Shown piece by piece: positions 1-4,992 of a stretch of DNA of 8,737 nucleotides. A program made the position numbers and the translations under genes. The notes under the pieces were generated by a model that saw only the letters and a program-made list of their open reading frames with translations, did no database searches and was not told the origin of the DNA. Location of the stretch: the NCBI GenBank assembly GCA_018971745.1, contig JAGXAD010000023.1, forward strand, positions 1 to 8,737, written 5' to 3'. Position 1 is the stretch's first letter. Every line of letters starts with the position of its first letter. This DNA comes from Patescibacteria group bacterium (GTDB lineage Bacteria; Patescibacteriota; Minisyncoccia; Sungbacterales; GWA2-42-14).

Positions 1-440
1 TCGTTTTGAATTTTCCGAATATATGGAATATTTTTATTTGGCAAAATGGATTTTTCAATAAAACAAGATAGTCCTTCAGAAACAAACGAATCTAAAAGCG
101 TTGTCCCGTATTCGACAGAATCTTCCCTCACTAAATGAGCAAACTCGTGATAAATGGTGGCGGGTAATTCAGTATCAATAATTTTTTGTAAATCCTTACG
201 AGAAAAATTAATTCTGATTTCAATGCAAGATTTGCCAATAGCGCTACCTCCGATACCAAGTTTTGGAATTGTGAAAAAATCTTGGGCCTCTATAATCACT
301 ATATTAACTTGTTTTTTGTATTTTAGTACACTTCGCGCTTTATCTAATGATTTCGTAACACAGTTCAAAATTATTCCGTTTTTGTTTTTGGGTACGCCAA
401 CCAAATGAATGTTGCCTTGTTTACAATTTTGCGATTTCAT
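1..440 (-). CDS. Predicted zinc metalloprotease, DUF2268-like (partial; C-terminus outside window)
   Basis: I translated the minus strand from the ATG at 438-440; it stays open to the window edge (146 codons), so the C-terminus is missing. Residues 98-102 read HEFAH, an HExxH zinc-protease signature. About 20 residues on, a TLLDSFVSEGL stretch supplies Glu122 as a likely third metal ligand. The order, HExxH followed by 'tLLe-lVsEGL', resembles the DUF2268 family of predicted Zn-dependent proteases; that assignment is from memory. No signal peptide or membrane helix is visible, so it is probably cytoplasmic. It starts 15 nt after the recR stop on the same strand, suggesting cotranscription, but it has no SD. 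By hand count its sequence is roughly one-third G+C, clearly lower than dnaB, which may indicate a separate origin. Substrate is unknown. The catalytic motif is certain; the family is likely. Confidence 0.72.
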   Translation of the reverse strand, partial: MKSQNCKQGNIHLVGVPKNKNGIILNCVTKSLDKARSVLKYKKQVNIVIIEAQDFFTIPKLGIGGSAIGKSCIEIRINFSRKDLQKIIDTELPATIYHEFAHLVREDSVEYGTTLLDSFVSEGLSCFIEKSILPNKNIPYIRKIQN

Positions 441-455
441 AGTAGTAACGGCGAA

Positions 456-1073
456 TTATCTTCTATTTATAAACGCATTCTTAATCGTTTCCGGATCGCT
501 GTATTCAAGTTCAGATCCTGTGGTAAGCCCGCGGCCTAATCGCGTAATTTTTATTTTCAACGGCGAAAATGTCCGTTCAAGATACAGAGCCGTGGTATCT
601 CCCTCGGTGGTCGGATTGGTCGCGAGAATCATTTCAACTTGTTTTTTCTCCGCAAGCAAATTTTTTACGCGCATCAGCAATTCTTTGATGTGCAATTTTG
701 CCGGGCCCGAAGAATCAAGCGGGGAAATGACGCCGTTTAACACATGATACATGCCGTTGAACGAATGCGTTTTTTCAATGTTTTGCAAATCAGCTTCTTT
801 TTCCACAACCATAATGACGCGCGAGTCGCGTTTCGCATCGGCGCAGGACCGGCACAACATTTGTAATTTGCCTTCGCCGAGAGTAACGCTCGCGAAACAC
901 TGTTTGCAAAATCCGATTTCCTCATGCAATCGTTTTATTTTTTCCGCAAGGTTTTGAACGCGCATTTTATCTTCTTTAAGCAGATAAAAAACAAAACGGG
1001 CGGCCTGTCGCGGGCCGATCCCTGGAAAATGAGTAAAATCTTCTATAAGTTCCTGAATAAGTTTTGGGTACAT
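456..1073 (-). CDS. recR: Recombination mediator protein RecR
   Basis: This 205-residue protein matches the usual length of RecR (about 200), the DNA-clamp partner of RecO/RecF that helps load RecA on SSB-coated gaps. Domains appear in order: a helix-hairpin-helix at about residues 14-30 (FPGIGPRQAARF); a four-cysteine zinc finger with Cys56/Cys59 and Cys74/Cys77; and a Toprim domain from about 85 (VIMVVE, Glu91) through YHVLNGVISPLD (109-120) and EGDTTALYL (157-165), ending with GRGLTTGSELEYSD. The ATG at 1071-1073 fits the family start (MYPKLIQELI). The frame stays open 21 codons further upstream to a TGA but offers no start codon there. No SD is visible. It lies downstream of dnaB across a palindromic gap and just upstream of the metalloprotease gene. 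All family landmarks are intact. Confidence 0.97.
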   Translation of the reverse strand: MYPKLIQELIEDFTHFPGIGPRQAARFVFYLLKEDKMRVQNLAEKIKRLHEEIGFCKQCFASVTLGEGKLQMLCRSCADAKRDSRVIMVVEKEADLQNIEKTHSFNGMYHVLNGVISPLDSSGPAKLHIKELLMRVKNLLAEKKQVEMILATNPTTEGDTTALYLERTFSPLKIKITRLGRGLTTGSELEYSDPETIKNAFINRR

Positions 1074-1090
1074 ATCACGCCTGAACTCTT

Positions 1091-1194
1091 TTAGCGCGTT
1101 GCGAACACTTTTGAGCCACTCGGGCTGGCGGTGGGATCAATAATATAAAAGCAAAATGGAGGCGGTGGCGAAAAAGCGTTCGCAACGCGACTAA
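1091..1194. repeat. Large imperfect palindrome between dnaB and recR
   Basis: Arms 1091-1120 and 1164-1194 pair around a 43-nt loop. The core is a perfect 12-bp inverted repeat, CGCGTTGCGAAC (1095-1106) against GTTCGCAACGCG (1178-1189). Pairing continues inward through CTTTT/AAAAG and GCCAC/GTGGC with a few mismatches, and outward through TTAG/CTAA after one bulged base. The element fills most of the 134-bp dnaB-recR gap and would form a long stem in a leftward transcript. There is no U-tract after the stem, so it does not look like an intrinsic terminator. It could be a mobile miniature palindrome, an RNA processing or stability element, or a structured RNA. The inverted repeat is directly seen; function is unknown. 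Confidence 0.8.
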
Positions 1195-1208
1195 TCTCTG
1201 TATATTAG

Positions 1209-2588
1209 TTAAACGACAAAATCTTCAACTTCCGCGAAATTTTTGGCAAGCGACTGAAAACTCACTTCCGTTTCGTTGAAATACAATTCCACTTTGCCGG
1301 TGGGGCCGTTTCTGTGTTTTTCAATCAAAATTTCGGCAATGTTTCTCCGATCGGTTGTTTTTTTCACTTTGTCTTCGCGATAAATAAACATCACCACGTC
1401 CGCGTCCTGCTCAATGCTGCCTGATTCGCGAAGGTCGGAGAGTTTTGGTTTGGCGTCGGTGCGCATCTCAACCGCGCGCGACAACTGCGACACCGCAAGC
1501 ACCGGCACATCAAGCTCTTTGGCAAGGCCCTTGAGCGAGCGCGAAATTTCCGAAACCTCCTGTACCCGTGATTCAACGCGCTCATGGCTTTTAATTAGCT
1601 GAAGATAATCAACCACAATCAAGCCAAGACCGTGTTCGGCTTGCAAACGGCGCGCCATGGTTCTGATTTGCATGACGGACGGAGACGCGTAGTCGTCAAT
1701 GAAAATCGGCGCCTCGGACAGTTCGGAAAGCGCGGTTTGAATTCTTGAAAAATCATTGTCCGCGCCCTCGTGCGACAATTTTCCCTGGCGCAGGTTCCAC
1801 AAACTGACGCCGGCTTGCGCCGCAATCAAACGGTCCACCACTTGTTCCTTTGACATTTCCAAACTGAAAATGCCGACCGGAACTTTTTCGTTCATGGCAA
1901 CGCTTCGCGCCATATCAAGCGCAAGCGAAGTTTTTCCCAAACTGGGCCGCGCCGCAAGCACGATTAAATCAGAACGCTGCAGTCCGGAAAGATACGAATC
2001 CAAATCGGAAAATCCGGTTGACACTCCTCTCAGCGCCCCGTCTCCTTTATGCAATTTGTCAATGCGGTCCCATGCTTCTTCAAGCGTATGTTTTACGTGC
2101 TTGAACGATTGCTGAAGCGAATGTTGTGAAATGTTTAAAATGCGCTGTTCCGCCTGGTCAAGCAAATCTTCCACATGCTCGCTTTCCTGATACCCGAGGT
2201 CCGCAATGTGCTGAGACGCGTTGATAAGGTCGCGCAAAACTTTTTTCCTTTGCACGATAGTGGCATAATGATGCGCGTGCCCGGCGGTCGGCACCATGTT
2301 GACAAGCGACGCAAGATACGAGGTGCCGCCGATTTCCTCAATTTGCCCTTTTTCTTTCAAGCGCGAAGTAACCGTTAAAATATCAATCGGCTGGTGCTCG
2401 GTAAAAAGATTTGTCATTGCCTCGTAAATAAAACGGTGATGCGGCTTGTAAAAATCATCGGCCGACACCGCATCCGCAACTTTCCACATTGCTTCTTTAT
2501 CAAGCATGATTGAGCCCAAAAGCGACATTTCCGCTTCAATATTTTGCGGAGGAACCCGCACGCCGAAATTTTTATCTTGTGAAGCCAT
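1209..2588 (-). CDS. dnaB: Replicative DNA helicase DnaB
   Basis: This 459-residue protein is a full-length hexameric 5'-3' replicative helicase that unwinds DNA at the fork and works with DnaG primase. The N-terminal helical domain (about 14-115) carries PPQNIEAEMSLLGS and an ELIxRxxx-type fold entry. The RecA-like motor follows: VSTGFSDLD (189-197), Walker A ARPSLGKTS (213-221), catalytic Glu244 in FSLEMS, Walker B LIVVDYLQLI (323-332, Asp327), VSQLSR (366-371) and DLRESGSIEQDADVV (385-399) with the intersubunit Arg387. HRNGPTG lies near the C-terminus. No intein interrupts the motor. The ATG at 2586-2588 is forced: an in-frame TAA lies a few codons upstream with no other start. No SD and no convincing promoter are seen in the 139-bp gap shared with the divergent gene at 2728. 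Confidence 0.97.
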   Translation of the reverse strand: MASQDKNFGVRVPPQNIEAEMSLLGSIMLDKEAMWKVADAVSADDFYKPHHRFIYEAMTNLFTEHQPIDILTVTSRLKEKGQIEEIGGTSYLASLVNMVPTAGHAHHYATIVQRKKVLRDLINASQHIADLGYQESEHVEDLLDQAEQRILNISQHSLQQSFKHVKHTLEEAWDRIDKLHKGDGALRGVSTGFSDLDSYLSGLQRSDLIVLAARPSLGKTSLALDMARSVAMNEKVPVGIFSLEMSKEQVVDRLIAAQAGVSLWNLRQGKLSHEGADNDFSRIQTALSELSEAPIFIDDYASPSVMQIRTMARRLQAEHGLGLIVVDYLQLIKSHERVESRVQEVSEISRSLKGLAKELDVPVLAVSQLSRAVEMRTDAKPKLSDLRESGSIEQDADVVMFIYREDKVKKTTDRRNIAEILIEKHRNGPTGKVELYFNETEVSFQSLAKNFAEVEDFVV

Positions 2589-2600
2589 GAAACGAGAATA

Positions 2601-2624
2601 TAGAATTTAGAAGCTAGAATTTAG
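2601..2624. repeat. Tandem 10-bp direct repeat upstream of dnaB
   Basis: TAGAATTTAG occurs at 2601-2610 and again, 4 nt later, at 2615-2624, giving a 14-bp period. It lies 12 nt upstream of the dnaB ATG, within the likely dnaB leader. It could be a binding site or simply AT-rich spacer. Function is not known. Confidence 0.6.
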
Positions 2625-2652
2625 CATACGACATTTTTGCCAAAATCAAAAC

Positions 2653-2681
2653 TTGACAACGGCAGAAACGGGTGATAAGGT
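2653..2681 (+). promoter_or_regulatory. Sigma-70-type promoter for the 72-aa membrane protein
   Basis: A perfect -35 TTGACA (2653-2658) is followed by a 17-nt spacer and a weak -10 TAAGGT (2676-2681). The weak -10 is strengthened by an extended -10 TG at 2673-2674. Predicted transcription start is near 2688, giving a leader of about 40 nt before the ATG at 2728. Spacing and extended -10 support the call; the -10 itself matches only 3 of 6 consensus positions. Confidence 0.55.
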
Positions 2682-2727
2682 GTTAATACTTTCTTTGAGA
2701 ATTAATATATGAAGGAAGGTAAACAAA

Positions 2728-2946
2728 ATGCGGTTTTGGTTTTGGCGGCGGAACGCGCGCGACAAGAAAACGCCAGTTATGGATGAACGATGTGAAAATG
2801 GGACATGCGATTGCAATAACCTTCAAAAAAAACGCGTGCCGTGGTTTACGATGTTTCTGATTTTGGTGGTTGTTGTTTGTGTCGCGTATAGCGTAATATC
2901 CGGAAAAGTTGACCCGCTTTCGTTTCCCGGGGCATTCGGATATTAA
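2728..2946 (+). CDS. Small single-pass membrane protein, unknown function
   Basis: I do not recognise this 72-residue protein. It starts with an aromatic and basic segment (MRFWFWRRNARDKK), followed by an acidic, cysteine-bearing stretch with Cys22, Cys27 and Cys29. One clear transmembrane helix spans about residues 39-57 (WFTMFLILVVVVCVAYSV). A short tail, KVDPLSFPGAFGY, would lie on the other side. Positive residues on the N side suggest a cytoplasmic N-terminus. The start is supported by a strong SD, AAGGAAGGT (2712-2720), 7 nt before the ATG. A promoter at 2653 makes it an independent unit. It converges on cysS and the two stop codons overlap by 4 nt. The CxxxxCxC cluster could bind metal or be redox active, but this is only a guess. 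It is real by SD, promoter and helix evidence. Confidence 0.8.
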   Translation: MRFWFWRRNARDKKTPVMDERCENGTCDCNNLQKKRVPWFTMFLILVVVVCVAYSVISGKVDPLSFPGAFGY

Positions 2947-4322
2947 AAAGGTTTCATTGTTACGCCAGACGGGGTATCCTCAATGAGGTATCCCGCTTTT
3001 TTTATTTCCTCCCGCATTGCATCCGCTTCATGCCATTTTTTTTCTTTGCGAAATTGTTCGCGCGCCTCAGCCATTTTTTGTATCGTTTGCGGAATGTTTG
3101 TTTTTTGCGGCTTGGGAATAATGCCGAGAACGGAATTGATTATTTTGAAATTTTTCAAAATTGTTTTCGCTTCTTTTTGCGGCATCGCGCCTGCGTCCAT
3201 TGCCGCATTTGCGGTTTTCATAAACTGAAACAGCTCCGCAATGACTTTTGCCGTATCAAAATCATTATTCATCGCTAACACAAATTTGTTTAACAGCCTG
3301 TCATTTATTTTTGAATTTTGAATTGTATTTTTGACCTTTTTAATCCGCTCAACAAATTCTCCGAGCCGCTTCGCGCCCTCTTCAGCCGCTCCAATTGAAT
3401 CATCGGTGTAGTTTAGCGGAGATCGGTAATGATTTTGCAAGACCAGCAGACGAAACGCTTCCGGGGTATGACGCGCAAGCATTTCACGGATCGTAACAAA
3501 GTTTTTCAGGGACTTTGACATCTTCTCCCCGCGAATGTTCAGAAGGCCGGTGTGCAGCCAGTATTTCACAAACGGCGTTTTTCCGGACGCGGCTTCCTGT
3601 TGGGCGATTTCGGATTCGTGATGGGGAAATTTCAAATCCTCGGCGCCGCAATGGATGTCGTATTGCGGCCCGAAAAAATGTTTCGAGATTGCCGTATCTT
3701 CAATGTGCCAGCCGGGCCTGCCGTCGCCCCACGGGCTTTTCCAAAACGGTTCGCCCGTTTTTTTTGCTTTCCACAACACAAAATCAAAATCATGGCGTTT
3801 ATTTCGATCTTGCTCAATGCGGACCGCTTTGCGGAGCGCTTGCAAACTCTGATGCGATAATTTTCCGTAAGAGGAAAAACGGGTGATGTCAAAATAAATT
3901 CCGCCGTGCGTTTCGTACGCATACTTTTTTTTAATAAGCGTTTTGATTTGTTTGATAATTTCCGGAATAAATTTTGAGGCCGGAGCGTATTTCGTAACCG
4001 CAGTAACGCCAAGTCGCTTCATATCCAACCGGTATGCTTTGGCATATTCGCGGGAAAGCAAAAGCGGATTCTTTTTTAATTCGCGCGCCCGATTGATAAT
4101 CTTATCGTCAATGTCCGTGATGTTTTGCAGATAAAAAACGCGGTATCCGGCAAAACGGAGATATTTCGCAATCACATCAAACGCGACATAAGTGCGGCCG
4201 TGCCCGATGTGCGAATAATCATATACGGTCGGCCCACACACGAAAAAATTTACCCGTTTGCCGTTTCGAGGTTTAAAAATTTCTTTTTTGCCGGTGAGCG
4301 TATTGAAAAGTTTTAATGTCAT
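2943..4322 (-). CDS. cysS: Cysteinyl-tRNA synthetase
   Basis: This 459-residue class I synthetase charges tRNA-Cys with cysteine and is close in length to the E. coli enzyme (461). It has FVCGPTVYDYSHIGHGRTY with zinc ligand Cys29 and HIGH at 38-41, NITDIDDKI (67-75), KMSKS at 267-271, and a helical C-terminal region. In E. coli the zinc ligands are Cys28, Cys209, His234 and Glu238. Here the matching positions are Cys29, Asp209 (in GWHIEDTAI, where GWHIECSAM is usual), His234 and Glu238 (HHESE). A Cys also appears at 225 (DIHCGAEDL), where Gly is usual. The 3' end overlaps the convergent small gene by 4 nt. No in-frame start exists upstream of the ATG and no SD is visible. Identity is secure; the zinc site is unusual. 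Confidence 0.97.
   Translation of the reverse strand: MTLKLFNTLTGKKEIFKPRNGKRVNFFVCGPTVYDYSHIGHGRTYVAFDVIAKYLRFAGYRVFYLQNITDIDDKIINRARELKKNPLLLSREYAKAYRLDMKRLGVTAVTKYAPASKFIPEIIKQIKTLIKKKYAYETHGGIYFDITRFSSYGKLSHQSLQALRKAVRIEQDRNKRHDFDFVLWKAKKTGEPFWKSPWGDGRPGWHIEDTAISKHFFGPQYDIHCGAEDLKFPHHESEIAQQEAASGKTPFVKYWLHTGLLNIRGEKMSKSLKNFVTIREMLARHTPEAFRLLVLQNHYRSPLNYTDDSIGAAEEGAKRLGEFVERIKKVKNTIQNSKINDRLLNKFVLAMNNDFDTAKVIAELFQFMKTANAAMDAGAMPQKEAKTILKNFKIINSVLGIIPKPQKTNIPQTIQKMAEAREQFRKEKKWHEADAMREEIKKAGYLIEDTPSGVTMKPF
2970..3007 (+). terminator. Possible intrinsic terminator inside the 3' end of cysS
   Basis: Reading rightward, CGGG (2970-2973) pairs with CCCG (2992-2995) and CCTC (2978-2981) with GAGG (2985-2988), separated by a small internal loop and capped by AAT. 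A run of seven T starts at 2997. This sits 24 nt after the stop of the 72-residue gene and could end its transcript, although it lies within cysS coding sequence on the other strand. The stem is interrupted, so strength is uncertain. Confidence 0.38.
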
Positions 4323-4360
4323 ATAATCATTTTACTGTAAAACGAGATAACACAGAATAC

Positions 4361-4389
4361 TTGACAAGTTTGCGACAAGATGCTACAAA
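4361..4389 (+). promoter_or_regulatory. Extended -10 promoter for the two small membrane genes
   Basis: TTGACA (4361-4366) and TACAAA (4384-4389) are separated by exactly 17 nt, with an extended -10 TG at 4381-4382. Predicted transcription start is near 4396, giving a leader of about 34 nt before the ATG at 4430. The -35 hexamer lies in a perfect 11-bp palindrome, ACTTG-A-CAAGT (4359-4369), which might be an operator. Confidence 0.65.
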
Positions 4390-4429
4390 TAAAACATTGA
4401 TTTTTGAAAAATCAGAATGAGGAAATGCC

Positions 4430-4648
4430 ATGATCGGTGCCATGATTGCTATTCTCGGCTTCATACTTTTTGCAGCAGGTTCAGCGGTTTATATCTTTGT
4501 TGATTTCTTTTTGCAGCCGATCAAACGAATTTACGAATTTGCCGACAGAAAATATCTTGACACAATCAGCGTTCGCGCCATGTACGCCGGATTCGTTATC
4601 ATGTGGTTCGGCATTGCGTTGCATTGCGTCGGCATCAATCATTTTTAG
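4430..4648 (+). CDS. Small two-helix membrane protein, unknown function
   Basis: I do not recognise this 72-residue protein. Two hydrophobic segments are evident: about residues 2-27 (IGAMIAILGFILFAAGSAVYIF and beyond) and 49-68 (RAMYAGFVIMWFGIALHCVG). They are joined by a polar loop of about 20 residues rich in charge (QPIKRIYEFADRKYLD), which is expected in the cytoplasm under the positive-inside rule. A GAGGA SD (4419-4423) 6 nt before the ATG supports the start. It is the first gene of a two-gene unit that has its own promoter (4361) and terminator (4894); the next small membrane gene begins 17 nt after its stop. It diverges from cysS. A membrane hairpin partner or a toxin-like or transport-accessory role are possible, but nothing in the sequence decides between them. 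Confidence 0.78.
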   Translation: MIGAMIAILGFILFAAGSAVYIFVDFFLQPIKRIYEFADRKYLDTISVRAMYAGFVIMWFGIALHCVGINHF

Positions 4649-4665
4649 TACAAAGGAGGACAAAA

Positions 4666-4872
4666 ATGAATGTTGTTGAAAAGATATTTTCTGGAATACT
4701 CGAAATTGATTACGGTATACTTATAATAATACCGGTCATAGTTTTTCTTTCTGTGTTGAACGCGACGGTTTTTAACAGCAAGTCACATGAACTTGAAAAA
4801 GGGTTGGTTGGTGGAGTGGTTGGGGGATTACTTACGTTTTTGATCCTAAGATGGATAATTACCTTAGGATAA
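4666..4872 (+). CDS. Small two-helix membrane protein, unknown function
   Basis: I chose the ATG at 4666 because a near-perfect SD, AAAGGAGGA (4652-4660), precedes it by 5 nt. An in-frame ATG at 4603 lies inside the upstream gene and has no SD. The 68-residue product has a first hydrophobic segment at about 14-36 (EIDYGILIIIPVIVFLSVLN) and a second at about 45-66. The second contains a glycine-rich GLVGGVVGGLL stretch of the kind that packs helices closely. The short loop (NSKSHELEK) is polar. It is the second gene of the promoter-to-terminator unit at 4361-4936. The two neighbours are similar in size and topology but I see no clear sequence similarity, so they are not obvious duplicates. They may form a heteromeric membrane complex; this is inference. 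Confidence 0.8.
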   Translation: MNVVEKIFSGILEIDYGILIIIPVIVFLSVLNATVFNSKSHELEKGLVGGVVGGLLTFLILRWIITLG

Positions 4873-4893
4873 CTATTGCAACCTATATTTTCT

Positions 4894-4936
4894 GGGCATC
4901 TACTATTATATGATGCCCTTTTTATTTTATTTTTGA
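4894..4936 (+). terminator. Rho-independent terminator after the small membrane gene pair
   Basis: A perfect 7-bp stem, GGGCATC (4894-4900) and GATGCCC (4912-4918), closes an 11-nt loop. A T-rich tail (TTTTTATTTTATTTTT) follows directly. It lies 21 nt after the stop of the 68-residue gene and just before the hrcA promoter, isolating the two transcription units. Confidence 0.88.
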
Positions 4937-4943
4937 AAATCCA

Positions 4944-4970
4944 TTAGCACTCTCTTGACAGGACTGCTAA
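4944..4970 (+). promoter_or_regulatory. CIRCE operator (HrcA binding site)
   Basis: The left arm TTAGCACTC (4944-4952) is an exact match to the CIRCE consensus, the spacer is the canonical 9 nt, and the right arm GACTGCTAA (4962-4970) differs from GAGTGCTAA at one base. HrcA bound here would block polymerase, because the -35 hexamer (4955-4960) lies inside the spacer. CIRCE is the known operator of HrcA-controlled chaperone operons, and hrcA, grpE and dnaK follow directly. Confidence 0.93.
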
Positions 4971-4982
4971 TTGGACTATAAT
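4955..4982 (+). promoter_or_regulatory. Consensus sigma-70 promoter of the heat-shock operon
   Basis: TTGACA (4955-4960) and TATAAT (4977-4982) both match consensus perfectly with a 16-nt spacer. Transcription is expected to start near 4989, only about 4 nt before the hrcA ATG at 4993. The ATG at 4981 overlaps the -10 hexamer and cannot be in this transcript. The strong promoter makes sense if HrcA normally holds it down. Confidence 0.9.
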
Positions 4983-4992
4983 GAAGAGTACT

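Noticed and set aside
409..747. Rightward open frame opposite recR and the protease start
   Set aside because: It is antisense to clear recR coding sequence and has no independent support.
1091..1194. tRNA or CRISPR-like element
   Set aside because: There is no cloverleaf with conserved tRNA loops and no repeated spacer pattern; it is one imperfect stem with a 43-nt loop.
3515..3886. Rightward open frame opposite cysS
   Set aside because: It is a shadow of cysS codons, Arg/Cys-rich, without any start signal.
4603..4665. Longer start (ATG at 4603) for the second small membrane protein
   Set aside because: It would overlap the upstream gene by 46 nt and lacks an SD, whereas the ATG at 4666 has an almost perfect one at the right distance.
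4981..4992. Upstream ATG for hrcA
   Set aside because: It overlaps the TATAAT hexamer and so would lie before the transcription start; the residues it adds do not match the family start.
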